10,798 nucleotides of DNA from Fredericiella sp038205395 (GTDB lineage Bacteria; Chloroflexota; Anaerolineae; Caldilineales; Caldilineaceae), in NCBI GenBank assembly GCA_038205395.1, contig JBBRBX010000149.1:1-10798 (forward strand), read 5' to 3'. Position numbers and translations under genes: made by a program. Position 1 is the first letter of the stretch; every line of letters begins with the position of its first letter. This document shows, one piece after another, positions 1 to 6,576 of the stretch. The notes beneath the pieces were generated by a model that was not told where the DNA came from, made no database searches, and was given only the letters and a program-made list of their open reading frames with translations.

Positions 1-35
1 CAAAAAGCACTACATGACGTAAAATTGAGCTTTGT

Positions 36-1184
36 TCACTCATCTCCTGCCTCCTCAATTTCTACCCAGCCGCCGCCGGCTGAAGATTGTTCCGCCGCCG
101 CCATGACCCGCTGGATATGCAGCCCGGCAGCCAAATCGGGGTGGGCAGGCCGCCCCTCGGCCACCGCCTGCAGGAACTGATATTGGGCCTCGGCGTGCGT
201 GCGCACAAAATCCGGCGCCATGGACCAGTCGGGCGCTTTCTGGCCGGGATAGCGCTGCACGGCTTCCACCTTGCGAAAGCCGCGCATCCCGCCCAACGGT
301 TTGTCGGCGTCACGCACATCATACACCTCCAGCCAGCTGGGGTCTACCGCGTTGAAGCGCAGTGCGCCTTGCTCACCAAAGATTTCAAACTGCAGGTCAT
401 TGGTCAACCCGGTGCCCATGCGTGAGACTTCGACCAGCCCCAGCACGCCCTGCGCCGTGCGCAAGTGCAGCAGTGCAATGTCGTCTACATCCACCCGCTC
501 GCTTGTGGCTGCGCCCGCCGCCGCCGGGCGTTGACGGATCAGCGTTTCCATTGTCGCCTGTACGCTGCGAAAATCACCCAGCAGGCTGTAGAGCAAATCT
601 AAAATATGCGAACCGATGTCAAAGAGGGCGCCGCCGCCCGCAATTGCCTTGCGCTGCCGCCATGTCAGCGGTTTCTGCGGGTCGATATAGCTCGACCGGT
701 AGTAACGCCCGCGAAAGGAGAAGATACGGCCCAGAAACCCTGCCTCCACAAGCTGCCGGGCGCGCAGCACGGCAGGAAAGAAACGAAAGTTAAAGGTCAT
801 CTGCGTAATTACGCCGGCCTGCTGTACGGCCGTCACCATCGCTTCTGCCTCCGCCACATTCATGGCCAGCGGCTTCTCGCAGTAGATATGTTTGCCGGCC
901 GCGGCCGCGGCCAGCACAATCTCTGCGTGAAGATGGTTAGGCACGCACACATCAACCGCTTCCACCTCCGGGCGCGCCAGCAGTTCGCGATAATCGGCAG
1001 TCCAGAAGCCGCAGCCGATTTCAGCGGCAGCCGCCTGGGCCGTTTCCGCCCGCGATGTGGCCACCCCTGCCAGCCGCACCGCATCCGCCGGCAGCCCATA
1101 ATGGAAGGGCAGCGAGCGGTAGCCCATCGCGTGCACGCGTCCGATGCCGCCATAACCAATCATGCCGATCGTTACTGGTCTCAT
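36..1184 (-). CDS. Gfo/Idh/MocA family NAD(P)-dependent oxidoreductase
   Basis: Probably a cytoplasmic sugar, inositol or keto-sugar dehydrogenase; the substrate cannot be named. The protein is about 382 aa, usual for the family. An N-terminal Rossmann fold carries GYGGIG near residues 10-15. The family EKP motif (GKHIYCEKP) lies near 98-105, with Lys104 the expected catalytic lysine. Asp189 and His193 in FDIGSH fit the usual active-site pair of the C-terminal domain. It is the last gene of the minus-strand operon seen here. A GTG at 1190 would overlap the upstream stop as GTGA, but the ATG at 1184 is preferred: AAAGGGG at 1196-1190 lies 5 nt before it, whereas the GTG is part of that ribosome site. 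All key residues are present, so it looks functional. The family call is sure; the reaction is not. Confidence 0.9.
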   Translation of the reverse strand: MRPVTIGMIGYGGIGRVHAMGYRSLPFHYGLPADAVRLAGVATSRAETAQAAAAEIGCGFWTADYRELLARPEVEAVDVCVPNHLHAEIVLAAAAAGKHIYCEKPLAMNVAEAEAMVTAVQQAGVITQMTFNFRFFPAVLRARQLVEAGFLGRIFSFRGRYYRSSYIDPQKPLTWRQRKAIAGGGALFDIGSHILDLLYSLLGDFRSVQATMETLIRQRPAAAGAATSERVDVDDIALLHLRTAQGVLGLVEVSRMGTGLTNDLQFEIFGEQGALRFNAVDPSWLEVYDVRDADKPLGGMRGFRKVEAVQRYPGQKAPDWSMAPDFVRTHAEAQYQFLQAVAEGRPAHPDLAAGLHIQRVMAAAEQSSAGGGWVEIEEAGDE

Positions 1185-1186
1185 TC

Positions 1187-1999
1187 TCACCCCTTTAGCT
1201 TGCCATCTGCTGTGCGATAGTGTGCGCTGGCCTCGTCCATCACTTTGCGCAGCTTGCTCACGGCGGCGCTGATGTCGCCTGTGCCCGGCTTGAGCTTGCC
1301 GTTCGGCCCCTTCAGCAGCGGCGATGAAAATTCGCCCACCGTCATACCGGCGGCGATAAACTCGCTGACGTTGCCGGCGTTGAGACCCCCATCCTCCATC
1401 AACTCGATGCGCCCCTCCATGCCCGCCTCGGCAATCATGTCGTGCAGCTTGCGCATAGTGACGGCCATGATCGGATCCATCGTGTGCGGGCTTTTGCCTG
1501 CCATCGGCTTGACCCAGAAGGGGGCGCGACTTTCATATTCAATAATATCCACATAGGGATGGATAAACTGTTCAAACGCTGTTGTGGGCACGCCCTGCCA
1601 TGCCCACACGCCCACTTTGAGGTCGAGCTTCTCCTTGATATAGGTGATCTGCTGGAAGATCATCTCGCCGGTGGTTTCGATGGGCAGGCTGATCAGGCTG
1701 ACGCCTAGTTCCTTGAGTTGGTCAAACACATCAAAAGTGGGGCGGTACATCTGCAACTGCGCCTCGACCTCTAAGCTTGTGCCGGCGCAGGTGGCCTCGA
1801 TGATGTCAAAGCCGCCGCGCGGCATACCGAAGTCCATATACTTGCCGTCGCGCACTTCGATGTGCAGCCAGTCCACGCCGGCGGCTTCCAGTTCCTGCAC
1901 CTGCGCACCCAGCACCGCATAATCGGCCCAAAACAGGCCAGCGGCGATCTTGCACTGGTGCGCTACTTTGCCGATTGTATTTGTCCCTGTGTCGCTCAT
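1187..1999 (-). CDS. Divergent ribulose-phosphate 3-epimerase-superfamily TIM-barrel protein
   Basis: 270 aa. The layout follows ribulose-phosphate 3-epimerase (PF00834-like): WADYAVLGAQVQELEAAGVDWLHIEVRDG near residues 24-52 matches the family's ADF..L....AGADW.H.DVMDG block, and MEDGG near 201-205 matches its DGG strand. Key positions differ. Of the four metal ligands (His, Asp, His, Asp in the human enzyme), this protein appears to have His46, Glu48, Gln81 and Asp203. The glycine-rich phosphate loop (GFGGQ) is replaced by SRAPFWVKPMAG. The usual N-terminal PSILSAD serine is also absent. It may therefore be an epimerase or isomerase for a non-phosphorylated or unusual sugar, or use a different metal site. 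It is about 40 residues longer than typical family members. The ATG start follows GGAGA at 7-nt-type spacing. It lies between the dehydrogenase and oxidoreductase genes of the same operon. The fold is likely; the reaction is unknown. Confidence 0.75.
   Translation of the reverse strand: MSDTGTNTIGKVAHQCKIAAGLFWADYAVLGAQVQELEAAGVDWLHIEVRDGKYMDFGMPRGGFDIIEATCAGTSLEVEAQLQMYRPTFDVFDQLKELGVSLISLPIETTGEMIFQQITYIKEKLDLKVGVWAWQGVPTTAFEQFIHPYVDIIEYESRAPFWVKPMAGKSPHTMDPIMAVTMRKLHDMIAEAGMEGRIELMEDGGLNAGNVSEFIAAGMTVGEFSSPLLKGPNGKLKPGTGDISAAVSKLRKVMDEASAHYRTADGKLKG
1190..1196 (-). promoter_or_regulatory. Ribosome binding site that decides the start of the oxidoreductase at 1184
   Basis: AAAGGGG on the minus strand is followed by TGAGA and then ATG, a 5-nt spacing. 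The site runs into the stop codon of the upstream gene (1187-1189), which suggests coupled translation. It argues against the GTG at 1190 as the start. Confidence 0.6.
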
Positions 2000-2011
2000 T
2001 GTTTGTCTCCA

Positions 2012-2060
2012 CTTTGCCGTTGATTATGCTTTGCCATTGATTGTGCTGTTTTTGATTTTG
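2012..2060. repeat. Degenerate 17-bp tandem repeat in the leader of the epimerase-like gene
   Basis: Two adjacent copies, CTTTGCCGTTGATTATG (2012-2028) and CTTTGCCATTGATTGTG (2029-2045), agree at 15 of 17 bases. A shorter third copy, CTGTTTTTGATTTTG, occupies 2046-2060. The repeat fills most of the 65-bp gap between two genes of the minus-strand operon. On the transcript it reads as A-rich, G-poor sequence just before the ribosome site of the epimerase-like gene. A role as a translation-enhancing leader is only a guess; replication slippage is an equally simple origin. Confidence 0.6.
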
Positions 2061-2064
2061 TCGT

Positions 2065-3093
2065 TTACGCCTGCATTTCCATCAACACCTTCATTGCCTG
2101 CTGCGTCCTCATCAGCGCCATACCTTCTTCCAGCTTAGCCAGCGGCAGATGATGCGTGACGAGAACCGACGGCTGGACGCGTCGGCTTTCCAGCAGCTGG
2201 ATTGTCTGCGCAAACGGGTGAAGCCCGACAAAGGTGCCGTGTACGGTCAGATCATAGCGGGTGATAGTGTATTGGTTGACGGGCGGGCTGTCATGCGGGC
2301 GCAGGCCAAAGAGCACGATCTGCCCACCGCGCCGGGTCAACTGCACAGCCTGGCCCAACTGGTTGCCGACGGCATCGACCACCAGATCGGCGCCGATCTG
2401 CGTGCGGCGCTTGATCTCCGCAGCGGCGTCGCCCTGGGTTACGTTAATGGCCTGCATCCCCAACTCCTGCGCAAACTCGAGCCGGTAGGGGGCCATATCC
2501 AGCATGGTAATGCTGCCCGCCCCCAATGCGCGGTAGACGAGCGCGAAAAGAAGCCCCATCGGGCCGGCCCCGATGACAGCCACATGGTCGCCCGGCTGGA
2601 TCGGAGCACGCTTGACCGAGCCGACCACGCAGGCCAGCGGCTCAAAAAGGGCAGCGTCATCGCGCGCGACGGAGGGGTCAATCTTCCACAGCGCACGCGC
2701 CGGCGCGACCAGATAGGGCGCAAATGCGCCATCAATCGTGGTGCCGATCGTCTGGTAATTCGTGCACTGGTTGTCCAGCCCGCGCCGGCAGTAGGCGCAC
2801 TGGCCGCAGGTCAGCCGGTTGGCGATCACGACGCAGTCGCCCGGCGCCAGGCCGTGCACGCCGGAGCCGATCTGCTCGACGATGCCCACGCCTTCGTGGC
2901 CGATAATAATGCCGGGCGGCGCTTTGTGGGCGGGTGGTGTGGCCAGGATGTTGAGATCAGTGCCGCAGATGCCGCAGGCTTCGATGCGCACCAGCACATC
3001 GTCAGGGGCTTGAAGTAGGGGGATCGGGCGCACTAAATATTCCAGCCGCCCTTCGCCTTGAAAAATCGGTACAGTCATCGTGTTATTTATCAT
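2065..3093 (-). CDS. Zinc-dependent medium-chain alcohol/polyol dehydrogenase
   Basis: 342 aa, the usual size for sorbitol, galactitol-phosphate and threonine dehydrogenase-type MDR enzymes. It should oxidise a polyol or sugar alcohol (or reduce the ketose) with NAD(P) in the cytoplasm. Catalytic zinc ligands appear as Cys40 (CGICGTD), His66-Glu67 (GHEG) and Glu151 (FEPLAC). Structural zinc ligands are Cys96, Cys99, Cys102 and Cys110. The Rossmann glycine motif GAGPMG lies at 175-180. Asp199 at the end of the next strand favours NAD over NADP. The start at 3093 overlaps the regulator's 3' end by 11 bp; GGAG lies 13 nt upstream, rather far. The ATG at 3078 is an alternative, but no ribosome site is seen before it. 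The enzyme class is clear; the substrate cannot be read from sequence. Confidence 0.92.
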   Translation of the reverse strand: MINNTMTVPIFQGEGRLEYLVRPIPLLQAPDDVLVRIEACGICGTDLNILATPPAHKAPPGIIIGHEGVGIVEQIGSGVHGLAPGDCVVIANRLTCGQCAYCRRGLDNQCTNYQTIGTTIDGAFAPYLVAPARALWKIDPSVARDDAALFEPLACVVGSVKRAPIQPGDHVAVIGAGPMGLLFALVYRALGAGSITMLDMAPYRLEFAQELGMQAINVTQGDAAAEIKRRTQIGADLVVDAVGNQLGQAVQLTRRGGQIVLFGLRPHDSPPVNQYTITRYDLTVHGTFVGLHPFAQTIQLLESRRVQPSVLVTHHLPLAKLEEGMALMRTQQAMKVLMEMQA

Positions 3094-4057
3094 CAGTTGT
3101 GGTTTTCTCCAGTGCCAGCACGGCCGCGGCCGTGCGTTCGTCAGTCACCAACACCCGCACCGCACCCGACCGCAGCGCACCCAGGATGGCCGCCGTTTTG
3201 TCAATGCCGGCGGCCACGGCGATCGTGGTGGGGATGCGTTTGAAATCGTCCAGGCTGACGCCGATAATGCGTTCGTCATAGTGGTTGTCATGCAGTTTGC
3301 CGGCCAGCGTCAGGATATGGCCACCCATATCGCCGACTGCCCCTGCCGCCGCCAGCTTTGCCAGCTCCTCGCTGTTCAAAAAGCCGCCTTTGACAAAGCC
3401 GGACGTTGCCGGGTTGAGGCTGCCGATCCCCAACAGGGCAACGTCGGCACTGCGCGCCAGCGCCAGGGTGCGGCGGATATCACGCTGGTTGCGCAGCACC
3501 TCGGCGTCGGCGGCGCTGTCGGCCATGGCGGGGGCGGACAGATCGAGCACCTCGCCCCCCAGCTTTTGCGCCAGCCGCCGTGCCAGGGCGCCGCTGTCCA
3601 GCTCGCGCAGGGCAAAGAGCATTGACCCCATGGCCGGAGCCACCTGTACATGCGCGCGGAAGCCGGGGCGGATGGCGGCAATCGTCTCATAGGTGGAGCG
3701 GCCCAGGCAGACCGTCAGCGTAGCGCCGTCCTGCAGCGTCTGTTCCAGATAGCGCGCCGCCAGTTGGCCCAACGGGTGCAGGCCGCTGCTCTGGTCGTTG
3801 GCGAGCGTCTGCAGCACCAGGGCGTCGGCCAGGCCAAAGCGCGCGCACAGCGCCCGCTCCAGCCGTGTGCTGCGCTTGATCGGCCAGTCGATCACAATCT
3901 GCACCACCTGCTCCTCCTTGGCCTGTTTGAGCAGCCGGTAGATTTTGACGCGCGAAAGCCCCAGCCGTGCAGCAATCGCATTCTGCGTCAGCTCCTCCTC
4001 ATAATAGAGAGAAGCCACCTTAGCAAGCAGTTCGTGTTGGTCGGCGGACGGTGTCAT
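3083..4057 (-). CDS. SorC-family sugar-responsive transcriptional regulator
   Basis: 324 aa. The N-terminus has a winged helix-turn-helix: LTQNAIAARLGLSRVKIYRLLKQA spans about residues 23-46, with LSRVKIYRLL the recognition helix. The rest matches the SorC sugar-binding domain (PF04198), including the MGSML and GIGSLNPATSGFV segments. This family usually binds a phosphorylated sugar and represses, sometimes activates, adjacent catabolic genes. Here it is the first gene of the minus-strand operon and faces the transporter arm, so it likely controls both. A sigma70-type promoter lies at 4104-4132, with two matching palindromic boxes between it and the start codon, which suggests autorepression. 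No clear Shine-Dalgarno site precedes the ATG. The family call is strong; the effector is unknown. Confidence 0.92.
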   Translation of the reverse strand: MTPSADQHELLAKVASLYYEEELTQNAIAARLGLSRVKIYRLLKQAKEEQVVQIVIDWPIKRSTRLERALCARFGLADALVLQTLANDQSSGLHPLGQLAARYLEQTLQDGATLTVCLGRSTYETIAAIRPGFRAHVQVAPAMGSMLFALRELDSGALARRLAQKLGGEVLDLSAPAMADSAADAEVLRNQRDIRRTLALARSADVALLGIGSLNPATSGFVKGGFLNSEELAKLAAAGAVGDMGGHILTLAGKLHDNHYDERIIGVSLDDFKRIPTTIAVAAGIDKTAAILGALRSGAVRVLVTDERTAAAVLALEKTTTDDK

Positions 4058-4069
4058 AAATGGTCAGAT

Positions 4070-4082
4070 TGTGCAATTGCAC
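4070..4082. promoter_or_regulatory. Putative operator box 1, TGTGC-N3-TGCAC
   Basis: TGTGCAATTGCAC contains the perfect 12-bp palindrome GTGCAATTGCAC (4071-4082). It lies in the predicted 5' leader of the SorC-type gene, 13 bp before its start codon, and pairs with a similar box centred 19 bp away. Placement suggests binding by the neighbouring SorC protein; binding itself is inferred. Confidence 0.55.
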
Positions 4083-4088
4083 GGTTGA

Positions 4089-4101
4089 TGTGCGGATGCA
4101 C
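4089..4101. promoter_or_regulatory. Putative operator box 2, TGTGC-N3-TGCAC
   Basis: TGTGCGGATGCAC repeats the two five-base arms of box 1 exactly, with a different 3-bp centre. It ends 2 bp downstream of the minus-strand -10 element and covers the predicted transcription start near 4097, a classic place for a repressor. Confidence 0.55.
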
Positions 4102-4103
4102 GA

Positions 4104-4132
4104 ATTGTAGCAGAAGACCGGCTGGGCGTCAA
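4104..4132 (-). promoter_or_regulatory. Sigma70-type promoter for the regulator operon
   Basis: On the minus strand, TTGACG (4132-4127) and TACAAT (4109-4104) are separated by exactly 17 bp. Each element matches five of six consensus bases. The predicted start near 4097 gives a leader of about 40 nt before the regulator's ATG. Confidence 0.75.
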
Positions 4133-4333
4133 GGAGTGAAATTTAAAAACGGGCAAAAACAGTCTTGTAATGCCCGCTTCATCTTGCTAAGCTGCAACGG
4201 CTCATTCGTTTTCAAATTAAAAGCATTTGTGCACGCATACGCATAAAGTGCTGCGGCCATGTTATCGTCTTGTGGGCGCAGTTCAGCTCATTTTTGTCGT
4301 TCCATTTCAGCAGGATGTAAGGCAGACGTCATT
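4133..4333 (+). promoter_or_regulatory. Upstream region of the transporter operon
   Basis: This non-coding stretch should hold the promoter of the plus-strand operon, but no strong match is visible. The best candidate is TTGTAA (4165-4170), 17 bp, then TAAGCT (4188-4193) with a TGC extension; the -10 element is poor. A GTGCAC palindrome at 4229-4234 resembles the core of the two operator boxes and could be a third, weaker site. An AT-rich tract lies at 4209-4222. A reading frame open from 4259 is not favoured as coding, because the conserved Rossmann strand begins only after 4334. Confidence 0.3.
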
Positions 4334-5593
4334 ATGGGTGTGAAAATCGGTATTTCCGGTGCTGGCCAATTTGCACCGTCGTTTATCCCTTTGTTTCAGG
4401 CATATCCCGGCGTAGATGAAGTCGTACTTGCCGATGTCGTTCCCGCACGCTGTGCGGAATTTGCCCGTCGCTTTCATATCCGGCGCACGGTGGCTTCGCA
4501 CGACGAACTCTGCCGCACGGATGTAGATGCTATCGCTATCTTCACCCAGCGTTGGCTTCATGCTGCGCAGGCCGTTCAGGCGCTACGCGCCGGCAAGCAT
4601 GTCTACTCGGCTGTGCCTGCCGCCATCACCCTTGAAGAAATGGCTGAACTGGTGGCGACGGTGCAGGAGACAGGCTTGGTCTATATGGTAGGTGAGACCA
4701 GCTATTATTATCCTGTCTCTATTTTTTGTCGTGACCGCTTTGCCGCAGGGGATTTTGGCCATTTTGTTTACGGCGAGGCGGAGTATATCCATGATATGGA
4801 TGTGGGCTTCTATGACGCCTATCGCTACAGCGGTGGCGATGAGTGGAAGCGCACTGCCAGCTTTCCGCCGATGCTTTATCCTACCCATTCAGTTAGTATG
4901 ATTTTAGGCACAACCGGTGCGCGAATGACGGATGTAGCTTGTTTCGGCTATGCTGATCGGGAACAAGACGGTGTTTTCGAACAGAATATCAGCTTGTGGG
5001 GTAACGCGTTCAGCAACCAGTGCGCCCTTTTTCGCACGTCGGATGGCGGTATGGCGCGCATCAACGAATTGCGGCGCGTCGGTTATCATGCCAGCCCTGA
5101 AGTGCGTATGAGCGTCTTTGGCACGCGGGCCAGCTTCGAAACCCAAACCGATCCACGCAGTTCTCGCAAGCCGCCAGGCAATGCTTCCGTCTGGTACAAG
5201 AAGTCAACCAACCAGACTGAAGATATGACGGAACAGTTGACATGTGGCTCATCTAGGTCTGCCAAAGCGGCTGAGGAGCACGTTGCCGCGGCGCTGCACA
5301 GCGGTTTTTATACAGGCGTGTCCACTGTACATCCAGTAGATCGTTTGCCTGACACCTTCCGAGGATTGCCAAACGGCCACGAAGGCTCACATCAGTTTCT
5401 TGTGCTGGATTTTATGCAGGCTGTGTTGGAAGCAAAGCTGCCGCCCAACAACGTCTGGTTTGCTGCGCGTTGCTGCGTGCCCGGCATCGTTGCCCACGAG
5501 TCGGCAAAACGCGGCGGCGAACTGCTCAAAATTCCTGATTTTGGCGATCCACCGGCGGCGCCTGCCCGCTCCGCAGTTGTGGATGCCGCCTAA
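4334..5593 (+). CDS. Atypical Gfo/Idh/MocA family protein lacking the EKP lysine
   Basis: 419 aa from the preferred ATG, a little longer than usual. The N-terminus VKIGISGAGQFAP is a Rossmann strand with a glycine loop at about 9-14. At the family's EKP position the sequence is GKHVYSAVP (about 88-95), so both Glu and the catalytic Lys are replaced, by Ala93 and Val94. His185 in YPTHSVSM fits the conserved active-site histidine. It may bind NAD(P) and sugar but use different chemistry, as other family branches with VP-type motifs do. It leads the transporter operon, 25 bp before the first permease. AAGG at 4319-4322 lies 11 nt before this ATG. An upstream ATG at 4259 would add 25 residues without family-like content. 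The fold is clear; the reaction is not. Confidence 0.85.
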   Translation: MGVKIGISGAGQFAPSFIPLFQAYPGVDEVVLADVVPARCAEFARRFHIRRTVASHDELCRTDVDAIAIFTQRWLHAAQAVQALRAGKHVYSAVPAAITLEEMAELVATVQETGLVYMVGETSYYYPVSIFCRDRFAAGDFGHFVYGEAEYIHDMDVGFYDAYRYSGGDEWKRTASFPPMLYPTHSVSMILGTTGARMTDVACFGYADREQDGVFEQNISLWGNAFSNQCALFRTSDGGMARINELRRVGYHASPEVRMSVFGTRASFETQTDPRSSRKPPGNASVWYKKSTNQTEDMTEQLTCGSSRSAKAAEEHVAAALHSGFYTGVSTVHPVDRLPDTFRGLPNGHEGSHQFLVLDFMQAVLEAKLPPNNVWFAARCCVPGIVAHESAKRGGELLKIPDFGDPPAAPARSAVVDAA

Positions 5594-5618
5594 ACGACAA
5601 GATGTGGATGACACTTCT

Positions 5619-6542
5619 ATGGTTGTAACTGCCAAACCAGCGCCAAATGTACAACGGAGCAGCCGGTTGCGTGCGTGGAAGCGCAGCGACACTTGGGCGG
5701 CTTGGCTGTTTATCGCACCCAGTCTGCTCGGTTTGATTATTTTCTATGTGGTTCCGTTTGGGCGCGGCTTGTTGATCAGCTTTAGTGACTGGAATTTGCT
5801 CACGCCTGCCGAACCAGTTGGCCTGGCTAATTACAGCAAATTGCTGGCCGATGCCACCTTTTGGCGCTCTTTATGGATCACCCTTAGCTATGTGGTAATT
5901 AACGTCACTGTTCAAATCGGGCTTTCGATAGGGTTGGCCGCCTTTATTGCGCGTTTTACCCAAAGCGTATGGGTGCGCGGCCTGCTCATCCTCCCTTACC
6001 TGCTTTCCAATGTTGTCGTGGCGTTGTTGTGGCTGTGGATGCTCGATCCGCTGCTGGGGGTGATCAATGAGGCGTTGATGGCCATCGGCATTGGCCGCCA
6101 GGCTTTTTTGGGTTCTCCCCAGCAGGCGATTGCCACCATTGCCGCGATCAACATCTGGCGGCATCTTGGCTATTCAACGCTGCTGATTTTTGCTGGGATG
6201 CAGGTCATTTCCAAAGAGTTGTATGAAGCGGGCGCCATCGATGGGGCTGGTGAGTGGCATATGTTCTGGAAAATCACCCTGCCCTTGCTGCGCCCGGTTC
6301 TGGTGTTTGTCTTGGTGACAGGTATTATCGGTTCCTTCCAAATATTTGACACGATTGCCGTGACAACCCAAGGTGGCCCAGCCAATGCGACGCGTGTGAT
6401 CGTCTGGTACATCTACGAGTATGCCTTTGTCCGCTTTGAAATGGGCTATGCAACGACACTTGCCATGGCCCTCTTCCTAATCTTGCTGGTAGTTACTGCT
6501 ATTCAGATGCGCCTGCTGCGTGCCGGCGAATCCGATCTTTAG
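5619..6542 (+). CDS. ABC sugar transporter permease, MalF/UgpA type
   Basis: 307 aa, the usual length. It is an inner-membrane channel subunit of a carbohydrate importer. About six membrane segments can be seen, near residues 27-49, 85-110, 117-141, 170-194, 225-248 and 277-300. The cytoplasmic coupling loop that meets the ABC ATPase is at about 202-222 (LYEAGAIDGAGEWHMFWKI, followed by TLP). The N-terminal WLFIAPSLLGLIIFYVVP block is typical of the first-permease type. It starts 25 bp after the atypical oxidoreductase and is followed by the partner permease. An in-frame ATG at 5583 overlapping the upstream stop would give 319 aa; neither start has a strong ribosome site. No ATPase gene is in the window. 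Confidence 0.9.
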   Translation: MVVTAKPAPNVQRSSRLRAWKRSDTWAAWLFIAPSLLGLIIFYVVPFGRGLLISFSDWNLLTPAEPVGLANYSKLLADATFWRSLWITLSYVVINVTVQIGLSIGLAAFIARFTQSVWVRGLLILPYLLSNVVVALLWLWMLDPLLGVINEALMAIGIGRQAFLGSPQQAIATIAAINIWRHLGYSTLLIFAGMQVISKELYEAGAIDGAGEWHMFWKITLPLLRPVLVFVLVTGIIGSFQIFDTIAVTTQGGPANATRVIVWYIYEYAFVRFEMGYATTLAMALFLILLVVTAIQMRLLRAGESDL

Positions 6543-6561
6543 CGGCTATGTCTTTCGTGCA

Positions 6562-6568
6562 GAGGGAG
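6562..6568 (+). promoter_or_regulatory. Ribosome binding site that decides the second permease start
   Basis: GAGGGAG lies 8 nt before the GTG at 6577. The in-frame GTG at 6520, which would overlap the first permease gene by 23 bp, has no such site. Confidence 0.65.
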
Positions 6569-6576
6569 CGCATCAA

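Noticed and set aside
1..35. Possible continuation of the minus-strand operon past the last oxidoreductase
   Set aside because: No ribosome site or terminator can be recognised in the 35 bases available.
2149..3018. Long open frame on the plus strand opposite the dehydrogenase
   Set aside because: It is a mirror of a GC-rich real gene with all zinc and NAD motifs on the other strand; its own translation shows no recognisable domain.
3118..3135. Perfect 18-bp palindrome GCACGGCCGCGGCCGTGC
   Set aside because: It lies inside the regulator's coding region over a run of alanine codons (GCC GCG GCC), which makes such a palindrome easily; no sign of a site.
4151..4175. Inverted repeat GGGCA...TGCCC upstream of the transporter operon
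   Set aside because: Only a 5-bp stem with a 15-nt loop and no T-tract; too weak for a terminator or operator call.
4259..4333. N-terminal extension of the atypical oxidoreductase
   Set aside because: The 25 extra residues look non-family and precede the Rossmann strand; the ATG at 4334 fits the family better.
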